Shown in pieces: positions 25,638 through 33,724 of a stretch of DNA of 42,831 nucleotides (within the stretch, counting starts at the first letter, position 1; every line of letters begins with the position of its first letter). A program made the position numbers and the translations under genes. The stretch covers positions 1 to 42,831 of the forward strand of contig JAEDEN010000007.1 of NCBI GenBank assembly GCA_016293265.1, read 5' to 3'. The notes beneath the pieces were generated by a model, which had not been told where the DNA came from, searched no databases, and saw nothing but the letters and a program-made list of their open reading frames with translations. The DNA is from Oscillospiraceae bacterium (GTDB taxonomy: Bacteria; Bacillota; Clostridia; Oscillospirales; Oscillospiraceae).

Positions 25638-26039
25638 ATGGCAAGACGTAATACGATCCAACGCTCCTTAGTTTTGGAGGCAGTGAATAAATTGCATTGC
25701 CACGCCACAGCAGATGAGGTTTATGAAGAAATCATCAAGGAGCATCCGACGATCAGCAAGGCAACCGTATATCGAAATCTGAATCTGTTATCGGAAATGG
25801 GCGAAATCCGCCGGCTGGAAATTCCGGGCAGTGCCGACCGTTACGACCATATCCCCCGCAACCACTGCCATGTGAAATGTAAAGTTTGCGGGCGCGTCTT
25901 TGATGTGGACATGGATTTTGTCACTGGCCTTGAGAATGGGATCAAGGATACCCATGGATTTGACTTCACCGGTTATGACATCATCTTTCATGGTATCTGT
26001 CCGGAATGCAAGAAACAGCAGGATTCCGTTCAGGAATAA
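25638..26039 (+). CDS. Fur-family metal- or peroxide-responsive repressor
   Basis: A 133-residue DNA-binding regulator. The winged helix covers residues 5-75, with TADEVYEEIIKEHPTISKAT and VYRNLNLLSEMGEIRRLEIP. The dimer domain has RYDHIPRNHCHVKCKVCG and, near the end, CPECKK: two CxxC pairs that form the structural zinc site. His residues in HIPRNHCH fit the regulatory metal site. PerR, Fur and Zur cannot be told apart with confidence; PerR-like is the first choice by size and the paired CxxC. ATG 25638 is used over GTG 25629. It is the first gene of a likely two-gene operon, AT-richer than the surroundings. Confidence 0.9.
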   Translation: MARRNTIQRSLVLEAVNKLHCHATADEVYEEIIKEHPTISKATVYRNLNLLSEMGEIRRLEIPGSADRYDHIPRNHCHVKCKVCGRVFDVDMDFVTGLENGIKDTHGFDFTGYDIIFHGICPECKKQQDSVQE

Positions 26040-26102
26040 ATTCACTTCGGAAAAGGCGCGGAAACGAGCGTTTTCATAAATCAAATTTTTAGGAGGATTA
26101 TC

Positions 26103-26669
26103 ATGCGAAGCATTACTAAGTTAGACCTGCAGTACGCACACCGTTTTTATGGTTTCAAAGGAGAGGCCCAGTATCTGCATGGACATACCGGCGTTCTGAC
26201 CATCGAAGTTGAGGACACTGTTGAACCGGGCGTGAATATGGTCTTCCCCTGCAACGAAATTCAGAAGACGGCATGGGAGGTTCTGAAGAATTTCGATCAT
26301 GCTCTGATTCTGCGGGAAGACGATCCGTTGCTGCCTGCAATTCTGAAGGTCTATGAAGAGCAGGGAATCAAGGATGGCGCTCCGACCAACAAGATGAAGG
26401 GCCCCGCATTCCAGACCGAACTGGCCACAGCCTATCCTGATTGCCGTCTGGTCGTCACGAAAGAGACCATGACCGTCGAGGGCATGATCAAGATCGTCTA
26501 TGAACTCCTGAAGGACAGGCTGAATATCGCCAAGCTGACTTTCACCAGCGGCGTGAATGCTGCGTCCCAGGAATACAAGCCGGAAGGCACGAAGGATCGC
26601 TGCCCCCTGTGCGGCATTGCTCTGAACGAAAAAGGCGTATGCCCGAAGTGTGGGTACAAGAAGCAGTAA
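26103..26669 (+). CDS. Divergent 6-pyruvoyl-tetrahydropterin-synthase-like protein with C-terminal zinc ribbon
   Basis: A 188-residue protein of the PTPS/QueD fold. The zinc ligands are retained: YAHRF near residue 12 and LHGH near 26-29. The catalytic Cys four positions before HGH is absent (sequence GEAQYLHGH, with a Glu nearby), and the family KET motif near the end of the domain reads TSG here. The DH of FDHALIL remains. The last 30 residues form a zinc ribbon, CPLCGIALNEKGVCPKCGYK, not usual in QueD. AGGAGG lies upstream of the ATG, and the gene follows the Fur-family regulator by 63 bases. The reaction may differ from QueD; the role is unknown. Confidence 0.8.
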   Translation: MRSITKLDLQYAHRFYGFKGEAQYLHGHTGVLTIEVEDTVEPGVNMVFPCNEIQKTAWEVLKNFDHALILREDDPLLPAILKVYEEQGIKDGAPTNKMKGPAFQTELATAYPDCRLVVTKETMTVEGMIKIVYELLKDRLNIAKLTFTSGVNAASQEYKPEGTKDRCPLCGIALNEKGVCPKCGYKKQ

Positions 26670-26684
26670 TTCCTATGTGAAAAT

Positions 26685-26724
26685 CAGAACGTCCGAAGAG
26701 TCCGCAGATTCTTCGGACGTTCTG
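26685..26724 (+). terminator. Long hairpin after the PTPS-like gene
   Basis: CAGAACGTCCGAAGA (26685-26699) and TCTTCGGACGTTCTG (26710-26724) form a perfect 15-base-pair stem with a ten-base loop. Only a weak T run follows, but position argues for termination. The gap to 26951 also contains an 8-bp hairpin TTTTCCCT/AGGGAAAA (26829-26848) and no gene. Confidence 0.7.
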
Positions 26725-26885
26725 CTTATATTCAACCAGCAGCTTTTTTGGAACATATGCCATACTGTCTTATGAGCATCCGCGTAAGGCCATGCTGTTT
26801 TTTACGATAAAGATGGCAGCCTGGTTGTTTTTCCCTAAAGAGGGAAAAGGAACAAAAAAATTTTTAGCTAATACAAAAAATTTGT

Positions 26886-26913
26886 TTGCTTTTTGGGAGG
26901 GATATGCTATCAT
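26886..26913 (+). promoter_or_regulatory. Possible promoter of the nucleobase permease gene
   Basis: TTGCTT (26886-26891) and TATCAT (26908-26913) are 16 bases apart, 38 bases before the start codon. I looked for a purine riboswitch in this AT-rich leader and did not find its conserved core. Confidence 0.4.
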
Positions 26914-26951
26914 GATGGAAGAACTGTGTTGAAACGGAAAGGAGACCCCCC

Positions 26952-28316
26952 ATGAAAACGATCCAGTCCAGCCGGGAACTGCTGTTCCAGTTCCATGGAA
27001 GGCCCCCTCTGGGCGCCGCCGTTTCCCTCGCCCTGCAGCATCTTGTGGCCATGATCGTAGGCTGCGTCACACCGCCCATCATCATCGCCGGGGCCATTGG
27101 CCTGCCCCAGGAGGAACGGGTGCTGCTGATCCAGGCCTCTCTCGTGATGTCCGCCGTCTGTACGCTGATCCAGCTCTTCCCCATAGGGAAATATTTCGGC
27201 GCGGGGCTGCCGGTGATCCTGGGTGTGAGCTTTGCCTATGTGCCCAGTATGCAGGCCATCGCCGCCTCCGGGGGAGGGGTCTCGGCCATTGCCGGCGCTA
27301 TGTTGGTGGGCGGCATCATCGCTATCTTGGTGGGTGTCTTTGCAAAGCAGATCCGTGCCCTGTTTCCGCCGGTCATCACCGGCACGGTGGTCTTCACCAT
27401 CGGCCTTTCCCTCTATCCCACCGCCATCAACTACATGGCCGGCGGCACCGCCAACACTTATGAGCTGGTGGTGGAAACCAAGGGGCTGACGGAGGCCCTG
27501 GTCTACGGCTCCTGGCAGAACTGGCTGGTGGCCGCCCTGACGCTGGCGGTGGTTATCGGCCTGAATAACTTTGCCAAGGGTATCTGCAAGCTGGCCTCCA
27601 TCCTGCTGGGCATGATCTTCGGCTATGTGGTGGCCCTTTTCTTCGGCATGGTGAGCTTTGCCGACGTGGGGAGCGCAGCCTGGTTCTCCCTTCCTGAGTT
27701 CATGCACTTTGGCCTTACCTTTGACCTCTCCGCCTGCATCGCCCTGGGGCTGCTGTTTGCCATCAACTCCATTCAGGCCATCGGCGATTTCACCGCCACC
27801 ACCATTGGCGGCATGGACCGGGAGCCCACCGACCGGGAGCTGCAGGGCGGTATCATCGCCTACGGCGCAGGCAATATCCTTACGGCCCTCTTTGGCGGCC
27901 TGCCCACCGCCACATATTCCCAGAATGTGGGCATCGTGGGCAGCAACAAGGTGGTAAACCGCACCGTATTCACGTTGGCAGGCGGCTTTTTGCTGCTGGC
28001 GGGCGTGTGTCCCCGGTTCGCCGCCATTCTCACCACCATCCCCCAGTGCGTGCTGGGGGGCGCCACCATCACCGTCTTTTCCAGCATTGCCATGACCGGC
28101 ATGAAGCTCATCGCCTCCGGGGGCCTCACTCCCCGGAATACCACCGTGGTGGGCCTGTCCGCGGCGCTGGGCGTGGGGCTCTCCCAGGCCAGCGCGGCGC
28201 TGAGCCAGTTCCCCGCTGCTGTTACCATGATTTTCGGCAAGTCCCCGGTGGTCATCGCCACCATTATGGCAGTGCTTTTGAACATCATCCTGCCCATAGA
28301 CAAGACGGAAAAGTGA
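26952..28316 (+). CDS. Uracil/xanthine-family (NCS2) nucleobase permease
   Basis: A 454-residue membrane symporter of the NCS2 family, about 14 hydrophobic segments. Recognisable are ALQHLVAMIVGCVTPPIIIA (helix 1), FPPVITGTVVFTIGLSLYP, FAINSIQAIGDFTATT and the substrate-site region GLPTATYSQNVGIVGSNKVV. The SQNVG motif favours xanthine/urate-type members over uracil transporters, but substrate assignment is tentative. GAAAGGAG lies just before the ATG. It faces cdd across a shared terminator; both belong to nucleobase/nucleoside salvage. Confidence 0.9.
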   Translation: MKTIQSSRELLFQFHGRPPLGAAVSLALQHLVAMIVGCVTPPIIIAGAIGLPQEERVLLIQASLVMSAVCTLIQLFPIGKYFGAGLPVILGVSFAYVPSMQAIAASGGGVSAIAGAMLVGGIIAILVGVFAKQIRALFPPVITGTVVFTIGLSLYPTAINYMAGGTANTYELVVETKGLTEALVYGSWQNWLVAALTLAVVIGLNNFAKGICKLASILLGMIFGYVVALFFGMVSFADVGSAAWFSLPEFMHFGLTFDLSACIALGLLFAINSIQAIGDFTATTIGGMDREPTDRELQGGIIAYGAGNILTALFGGLPTATYSQNVGIVGSNKVVNRTVFTLAGGFLLLAGVCPRFAAILTTIPQCVLGGATITVFSSIAMTGMKLIASGGLTPRNTTVVGLSAALGVGLSQASAALSQFPAAVTMIFGKSPVVIATIMAVLLNIILPIDKTEK

Positions 28317-28365
28317 GCTGAACCTGGGACGTCAGGAAAGGGCTGAAAAGAGAATTTTGACGCAG

Positions 28366-28399
28366 AAAAAGCGGCATGATGAAAATCATGCCGCTTTTT
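28366..28399. terminator. Bidirectional terminator between the permease and cdd
   Basis: AAAAAGCGGCATGAT (28366-28380) pairs perfectly with ATCATGCCGCTTTTT (28385-28399) around a GAAA loop, with A and T tracts on the two flanks. It serves both convergent genes. Confidence 0.93.
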
Positions 28400-28416
28400 T
28401 GACCGTTTTGCCGGAT

Positions 28417-28806
28417 TTAAAGATAGGTGTGGTCGAAGCCGTAGGGCAGCAGGGCCTTGAGGGGCAGGGCCATCTCTTCCCCGGCCTTGTTCAGGCAGAT
28501 GACCTCGATGTTGGGGGCAAATTCGTTGAGCACCTGGCGGCACTCGCCGCAGGGAACGCAGTAATCGTCGCTCCGTCCGGCCACCACAATGCGCACAAAA
28601 TCCCGGTGGCCCTCGCTGACGGCCTTGACCACGGCGGTGCGTTCGGCGCAGATGGTGGCGGAGTAGCCCGCGTTTTCGATGTTGCAGCCGGTGAACACGG
28701 TGCCGTCGGCGCATTCCAGGGCGGCACCCACGGGAAAATGGGAGTAGGGGCAGTAGGCCTTATCCAACATGGCGACGGCGGTGGCTTTCAGTTCTTCACG
28801 AGTCAT
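28417..28806 (-). CDS. cdd: Cytidine deaminase
   Basis: A 129-residue zinc enzyme converting cytidine and deoxycytidine to uridine and deoxyuridine for pyrimidine salvage. The catalytic signature is CAERTAVVKAVSEG (Cys zinc ligand and catalytic Glu) and VPCGECRQVLNEF supplies the other two Cys ligands, as in the tetrameric Bacillus-type enzyme. YCPYSHFPVGAAL matches the substrate-binding region. AAGGAGG lies eight bases upstream on the - strand. Length is standard. Confidence 0.96.
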   Translation of the reverse strand: MTREELKATAVAMLDKAYCPYSHFPVGAALECADGTVFTGCNIENAGYSATICAERTAVVKAVSEGHRDFVRIVVAGRSDDYCVPCGECRQVLNEFAPNIEVICLNKAGEEMALPLKALLPYGFDHTYL

Positions 28807-28904
28807 GATGTACCTCCTTGATGGCAGTGAAACGGGTGGGATACGGGCACCCCATTTCCTATGAAATGCGCCCGGGGATTGTGGGCCTTAGTCCTTGGAG
28901 CGGT

Positions 28905-30185
28905 TCAGTTCAGCCAGCCCACTTCCCGCTGGGGCCGCACATCCAGGTCGATGATGTCGGCGGCATCGTAGAAGCGCATATAGCGTTCCCGGCTCTTGGC
29001 GGAGCGGAGAGTGGTGCCGTCGGGATGGAGGCGGTCGCAGATTACGGCGGAGATATCGCTCTTGCACTTGGACCAGGAGTCGATGCCCACGGAGCAGAAG
29101 ATACGGAAGCCGTGCTGCTGCATCCACTGGAAGGCGGGACCGGTCTGCTGCACGTCGTCGCCGTCCAGGCGGCCGCCGAAGGGATAAAAGAGGACACTGA
29201 TTTCGCCGATGAGGCTGCCCACCTCGTCAAACCACTTCTGCATATCGGCGGCGGCCACCTCGGCGCTGCGGGAATTGAGGCTGATGTGGCCCCAGGTGTG
29301 GCTGCCGAAGGTCCAGCCGGTGCGTTTGAGCTCGGCGATAATGGGCTTTACGGCCTCAATCTCACTCTGGCGGAAAGCCTCCCGCTCCGCCGTCTGGTCA
29401 TCCTTGTCCGTCTGGGTGCGGTAACCTAAAAGGCCCTCATAGCCAGTGACACTGAGGCATCCCTTGGCACCGAAGGGGGAGAAGTCCGGGTGCTCCTCCA
29501 CAAATTTATCCAGGATGGTCACGGCGTCCAGATCCCGGCTTACCACCTCGTTTCCGGCGGGGTCCAGGCCCCAGGACCAGATCTTGCCGTCCTCCCCCAG
29601 AATGAGCTTGTAGGTAAAGCCGTTGGCGAGCATATACTCGTAGTAGTTCACATCATCATAGGAGAAGATGAGGGGCTTTTTTCCCTCGGGCAGGTAAAGG
29701 GTGTTCTTCACCATCCGGGTCTCCCCGGCCTCATTGGTCTGCTCGGACCAGCAGTCCATGATGTCCACCAGGATGTAGCCCTTTTCGTAAAGGCTGTTCA
29801 GGATCTTGAGGTACTCCCCGGCGGTGACCATCCAGTCGTCGATCCCGTCGGACTTGTAGTCCCCATCAAAGGCCAGCTCCGGGTAGGCTACCACGGGGTG
29901 GAAGAACAGGTGCTCCACCACGCCGTCATAGGCGGCATAAGTGACGCCGTCCCGGACGCCGCCCTCGGGCATCACCGTGGGGTCGAGAATTTCATAAGGC
30001 GTGGGTTCGGGTTTTATATCCTCCGGTTGGGAGGAGGCAGCACTTCCGGTGGCGGAAGAGGAAGCGGAGGAAGACGTGGAGGAAGAAGGAGCGGAAGCTG
30101 CGGGAGGGGCAGGCTCCTTTTTTCCGCAGGCGGAAAGAGAGAAAAGCATAAAGCAGGCGAGGAAAAGCGAGGTGAAGCGCCGCAT
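28905..30185 (-). CDS. Secreted polysaccharide deacetylase-like lipoprotein
   Basis: A 426-residue lipoprotein. The signal peptide MRRFTSLFLACFMLFSLSAC ends in a lipobox (Cys 20), followed by a Ser/Ala/Pro tether of about 45 residues. The NodB-like domain follows: VVAYPELAFDGDY, PLIFSYDDVNYYEYM with the Asp pair, and the metal-binding HTWGH in GWTFGSHTWGHISLNS, then VLFYPFGG. Family-4 carbohydrate esterases remove N- or O-acetyl groups from peptidoglycan or polysaccharide; the substrate is not visible. ATG 30185 follows GAAAGGAC; a TATACT box lies at 30224-30229 on the - strand. Longer open reading upstream overlaps spoVAE and is rejected. Confidence 0.82.
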   Translation of the reverse strand: MRRFTSLFLACFMLFSLSACGKKEPAPPAASAPSSSTSSSASSSATGSAASSQPEDIKPEPTPYEILDPTVMPEGGVRDGVTYAAYDGVVEHLFFHPVVAYPELAFDGDYKSDGIDDWMVTAGEYLKILNSLYEKGYILVDIMDCWSEQTNEAGETRMVKNTLYLPEGKKPLIFSYDDVNYYEYMLANGFTYKLILGEDGKIWSWGLDPAGNEVVSRDLDAVTILDKFVEEHPDFSPFGAKGCLSVTGYEGLLGYRTQTDKDDQTAEREAFRQSEIEAVKPIIAELKRTGWTFGSHTWGHISLNSRSAEVAAADMQKWFDEVGSLIGEISVLFYPFGGRLDGDDVQQTGPAFQWMQQHGFRIFCSVGIDSWSKCKSDISAVICDRLHPDGTTLRSAKSRERYMRFYDAADIIDLDVRPQREVGWLN

Positions 30186-30355
30186 AGGCAAACGTCCTTT
30201 CTGTCGAATTTCACTATAAATATAGTATATCAGCATTCCGGGCAGAAAGGAAACAACAAAAGGGTGACAAAATGGGGGTTGATGGCGGGGCGGGGTGCTC
30301 AAGGCTGTGGAAAAGGCGCTTTTGCAAGCTGGGGCGGAGTTCATCCGCCCTGCGG

Positions 30356-30712
30356 CTACCGCTTGTCCCCAGGCTTGAAGAGAAGGGCCATGAGAACGGC
30401 AAAGACCACCGCCGCCGTGATGCCGCCGGCGGTGGCGGTAAGGCCCCCGGTCAGGACGCCCAGCCAGCCCTTTTCCCCCACCGCCTTCGCTACGCCCTTG
30501 GCCAGGCTGTGTCCAAAGCCGGTGAGGGGAACGGTGGCCCCCGCGCCGCCCCAGTCCGCGATGGGCTGGTAGATGCCCAGGGCGCTGAGGATCACGCCCG
30601 CCACCACATAGCCCGTCAGGATGCGGGCGGGGGTGAGCTTGGTCTTGTCGATCAGGATCTGACCGATGGCGCAGAGGATGCCGCCGCAGATGAATGCCTT
30701 GAGATATTCCAT
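30356..30712 (-). CDS. spoVAE: Stage V sporulation protein AE
   Basis: A 118-residue membrane protein of the SpoVA channel that moves dipicolinic acid into and out of the spore. The sequence shows four hydrophobic segments and the family core IDKTKLTPARILTGYVVAGV, GAGATVPLTGFGHSLAKGV and LTGGLTATAGGITAAVVFAV. ATG 30712 follows TGGAGGCG by eight bases; an upstream ATG at 30820 lacks a good site. In Bacillus, spoVAC-spoVAD-spoVAE are adjacent; here spoVAE is alone on the - strand and spoVAD is 6 kb away on the other strand. spoVAC is not in the window. Confidence 0.9.
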   Translation of the reverse strand: MEYLKAFICGGILCAIGQILIDKTKLTPARILTGYVVAGVILSALGIYQPIADWGGAGATVPLTGFGHSLAKGVAKAVGEKGWLGVLTGGLTATAGGITAAVVFAVLMALLFKPGDKR

Positions 30713-30855
30713 GACAAACGCCTCCAGGATGTGTTCTGATACGGATTCCCCTTTCAAATTCGGGCTTGAAAGGGGGATGCAGTGCAACGCACCATAACCA
30801 TATGAGGGCAGTTTTTCCATAACGGGTGAAATTATGCGAAAATGTGCGGAAAGAA

Positions 30856-30882
30856 ACAGGCCGGCCCGGTGGGCCAGCCTGT
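30856..30882 (-). terminator. Terminator of the LTA-synthase-family/gluQRS pair
   Basis: ACAGGC-C-GGCCC (30856-30867) pairs with GGGCC-A-GCCTGT (30871-30882), one mismatch in 12. On the - strand a T-rich TTTCTTT follows. No gene is seen between 30713 and 31010. Confidence 0.75.
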
Positions 30883-31010
30883 AAAACGGTCAATTATTTG
30901 ACGCAGGAGCTGCGCTCCGACACCTGCACGCCAGGGCAGAAGCTGCTTTCTTCGCCGCGCCTGGGGGGCGGGCTCTGCCGGGCTTTTCAGGCAAGCTGAA
31001 AGGCGGGGCC

Positions 31011-31952
31011 TCATCTCCCGAACAGGCCCTCCGGGATGCGGATGTCCTCCCGGGGCACCCTGGCCCAGTCGAAATCCGCCAGCAGCGCCTTTGCGCTTTT
31101 CGCCTCCGCCGAGGGGTTGAAGCCGCCTAAAAAGGCCAGGCGGCCCAGGATCTCCTCCGACGTCAGCTTCCCCCGCAGATCTTCCAGCCCCGCGTCGGCG
31201 TCCCGCTTGGACAGCCGCCGCCCGTCGGCGGAGAGCAGCAGCGGAAAGTGGATGAATTCTGGGGCCTTCAGCCCCAGCAGGCGGTAAAGGTAAAGCTGCC
31301 GGGGAGTGGAGGAGAGCAGGTCGCTGCCCCTGACCACCTCCGTCACGCCCATGGCGGCGTCATCCACCACCACGGCAAGCTGGTAGGCGAACATCCCGTC
31401 GGACCGGCGCAGGAGGAAATCTCCGCAGTCCCGGGCAAGGTTTTCCCGGTAAGGCCCCATATGGCCGTCGGTGAAGCCCCAGTCCTCATCCGGCACTGCC
31501 AGCCGCAGCGCCGGGGGACGGCGCTTTTCCGCCCGCTCCGCCTCCGTCAGGCGGCGGCAGGTGCCGGTATAGATGGCCTGGCCGTCGGAGCGGTGGGGGG
31601 CAGAGGCGGCGTGGAGCTCCGCCCGGGTGCAAAAGCAGGGATAGACCAGCCCCTTGTCCCGCAGCTTTTCCAGGGCGGCTTCGTAAAGGGCTGTCCGTTC
31701 ACTTTGATAATAGGGTCCGCTGCCGCTGTCCGCCTCCGGGCCTTCGTCCCAGTCAAGGCCCAGCCAGCGCAGGTCCTCCAGCATGATTTCGGCATAGCGC
31801 CGGGGGCAGCGGGCGGTGTCCAGGTCCTCAATGCGCAGAACCACCTTCCCGCCCTTTTGCCGGGCGCTGAGCCAGGCCAGCAGGCAGCAGAGGATATTCC
31901 CCAGATGGATGCGTCCGCTGGGGGAGGGGGCAAAGCGTCCCACTGTCTCCAT
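31011..31952 (-). CDS. gluQRS: Glutamyl-Q tRNA(Asp) synthetase GluQRS
   Basis: A 313-residue truncated glutamyl-tRNA-synthetase paralogue lacking the anticodon-binding domain. In characterised members it attaches glutamate to queuosine at position 34 of tRNA-Asp. The HIGH-type motif is FAPSPSGRIHLGN at the start; FCTRAEL with YPCFC and YTGTC gives the zinc site; the KMSKS-type motif is RRLSKRDADAG. ATG 31952 is six bases after AAGGAGG; an ATG 18 bases upstream is less well placed. The site lies over the stop of the upstream membrane-protein gene, so the two are likely cotranscribed. Confidence 0.92.
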   Translation of the reverse strand: METVGRFAPSPSGRIHLGNILCCLLAWLSARQKGGKVVLRIEDLDTARCPRRYAEIMLEDLRWLGLDWDEGPEADSGSGPYYQSERTALYEAALEKLRDKGLVYPCFCTRAELHAASAPHRSDGQAIYTGTCRRLTEAERAEKRRPPALRLAVPDEDWGFTDGHMGPYRENLARDCGDFLLRRSDGMFAYQLAVVVDDAAMGVTEVVRGSDLLSSTPRQLYLYRLLGLKAPEFIHFPLLLSADGRRLSKRDADAGLEDLRGKLTSEEILGRLAFLGGFNPSAEAKSAKALLADFDWARVPREDIRIPEGLFGR

Positions 31953-31962
31953 ATCGTCCTCC

Positions 31963-33501
31963 TTAGGCAAAATGGCTCACATAGTAGTTGGAATTTTTCA
32001 AAAGCTCTCCGTCCAGGGCCTCATAGCCCATCCGTTCGGCCAGGGTGGGCAGTTGGGAAAAGAGGTTTACCCCCAGGCCCAGCCGGTCGCCCTCAATGGT
32101 AAAGCCCATGGCGGCCAGGGTGGTGGGGAACAGATCCAGGGAGGTGAATTTCCGCAGGGTCTGCCGGGCGGCTTCGGCGCCGACAGCGTTCAAAAAGCAG
32201 TTGTACACCCGCCGCTCCTCTACGGCCGTTTCCCCTACCAGGCTCTTGTCCATCCGGGGATGATCCCCCATGATGACGATGGTGGTGTTTTCGTAGAAGG
32301 GCTGCTCCTTGCACCAGTCAATGAAGGCCGCCGCCTGCCGGTCGGCGCAGGAGACCACATTGGCCGCCACGGAGTCGTATTCCGCCTGGCAGTCATGGCA
32401 AAGATACCCGTCCTGGAAGTGGGTGTCCACCGTCAGCATGGTGAGGTGGAAGGGCTCCTCCGCCGCCGCCAGACGGGTCAGCTCGTCTTTGGCGATCTCG
32501 TAAAGGTATTTGTCCTCAAAGCCCCACCAGACGTAATAATCCGGGTCGATATAGCCTTTTTCCCGGGCGGTGAAGAGGTCGAAGATCTCATAATTCCCGT
32601 GCTGGAGGAAGTAATCCTTCCGCCCGGCGAACTCACTGTCCGACCCACAGAGGAACTCGTTGTGATAGCCCTGGCCGGCCAGAATATCCCCCAGGGCGGT
32701 GAGGCCGGCGGCAAAGCTCTCCCGCTCATCCATGGAGTTGCCGTTCACCGGGAAGGAAAAGGGGATACCGGCGGAGGTTCCCAGCAGCGCCGCCATGGTC
32801 CAGGTGGTGCGGAGAGCCGAGTGGAAGCCTCCCAGACCCTCCGTCTCTGAAAAAGAGACGTTTTCCGCCGCCAGGGCGGTGAGATTGGGAATGAGATTGA
32901 CCTCCTGCAGTCCGCCCTCGGCGGCGGAGGCGTAGGAGGTTTCCATGCTCTCCAGATAGATGCAGATAAGGTTCCGCTTTTCTGCCGGAGGGGTGATTGC
33001 AACGTCCAGCGGGTCCACGTATTCCTCCTCGTAGATGGTGGAGGCGTTGCGCCAGGCCTCCAGATAGCCGGAAATATCCAGGAGGCTGTCGGCATATTGA
33101 TAAGTCGCCGCCAGTGCCCAGAGGCTCACCCCCAGCATCACAAGCTCCGTCAGACCCAGGGGCTCCCAGCTCCGCTCCCCCGTGCAGAGGGCAAGACGCA
33201 CAAAATGCCGCAAAAGCACCACCGCCCCAAAGATGCCGAAGTACCACAGTGACCAGCGGCCCACCAGCGGCAGGCAGGAGCGGATACACCGCTCCGCCAC
33301 GTCATGGCCCGTGCCCTTCAGGGGGGCGGCCAGGGTATACAGCAGGTCGCTGAAGCCGATGCCATAGGTCTTCTGCATCCACTCCGCCGCGCCGCGGCCA
33401 CAGGCGGCCGCCAGAAACAGCACCGAGGCCATCCCGCCTGCCAGCCATCCCAGAGAGTGGTATTTCCGCTTCGTTTTCCGCCTTCCACACTCAATTCTCA
33501 C
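31963..33501 (-). CDS. LTA synthase/phosphoglycerol transferase-family membrane protein
   Basis: A 512-residue protein of the LtaS/MdoB (alkaline-phosphatase fold) family, which transfers phosphoglycerol from phosphatidylglycerol to a cell-envelope polymer. Three hydrophobic helices near the N-terminus (around residues 20-40, 85-105 and 120-140) precede an extracellular catalytic domain: LICIYLESME (metal Glu), TTWTMAALLG (the likely nucleophile Thr), LTVDTHFQDG and IVIMGDHPRMD (metal Asp-His). LtaS usually has five helices, so this is a shorter relative. GTG 33501 follows AGGGGA; the frame upstream extends past the promoter, so a longer start is rejected. Confidence 0.82.
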   Translation of the reverse strand: MRIECGRRKTKRKYHSLGWLAGGMASVLFLAAACGRGAAEWMQKTYGIGFSDLLYTLAAPLKGTGHDVAERCIRSCLPLVGRWSLWYFGIFGAVVLLRHFVRLALCTGERSWEPLGLTELVMLGVSLWALAATYQYADSLLDISGYLEAWRNASTIYEEEYVDPLDVAITPPAEKRNLICIYLESMETSYASAAEGGLQEVNLIPNLTALAAENVSFSETEGLGGFHSALRTTWTMAALLGTSAGIPFSFPVNGNSMDERESFAAGLTALGDILAGQGYHNEFLCGSDSEFAGRKDYFLQHGNYEIFDLFTAREKGYIDPDYYVWWGFEDKYLYEIAKDELTRLAAAEEPFHLTMLTVDTHFQDGYLCHDCQAEYDSVAANVVSCADRQAAAFIDWCKEQPFYENTTIVIMGDHPRMDKSLVGETAVEERRVYNCFLNAVGAEAARQTLRKFTSLDLFPTTLAAMGFTIEGDRLGLGVNLFSQLPTLAERMGYEALDGELLKNSNYYVSHFA

Positions 33502-33538
33502 ACAAACAGTCCCCTGAACATAAAATAAATCATGCTTT

Positions 33539-33567
33539 ATGTTAGCACAGTCGTTTTTTGTCGTCAA
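33539..33567 (-). promoter_or_regulatory. Promoter of the LTA-synthase-family gene
   Basis: On the - strand TTGACG (plus 33562-33567) and TAACAT (33539-33544) have a 17-base spacer. Transcription would begin near 33532, which agrees with the GTG start at 33501. Confidence 0.75.
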
Positions 33568-33649
33568 GGATTTCTACCTTACACCTGAGACTGTCCCGTC
33601 CGGACAGGGCGGCATCCTGGGATTCCGTCATGCCCGGCATGGAAAATCC

Positions 33650-33678
33650 TGTACAACTGCCGGATGGGGTAGTATAAT
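33650..33678 (+). promoter_or_regulatory. Promoter of the zinc-ribbon/NhaC genes
   Basis: TGTACA (33650-33655) and a consensus TATAAT (33673-33678) are 17 bases apart, 47 bases ahead of the GTG start at 33725. Confidence 0.65.
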
Positions 33679-33724
33679 ATAAAGCTAAACGACCCATCCA
33701 TTTTTGACCAAAGAGGTGTTTTTT

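Noticed and set aside
26670..26951. Possible purine riboswitch before the nucleobase permease
   Set aside because: The conserved three-way-junction core and loop sequences are not present; only AT-rich DNA and small hairpins are seen.
28357..28821. Open frame on the + strand opposite cdd
   Set aside because: Antisense of a clear cytidine deaminase and starts inside a terminator hairpin.
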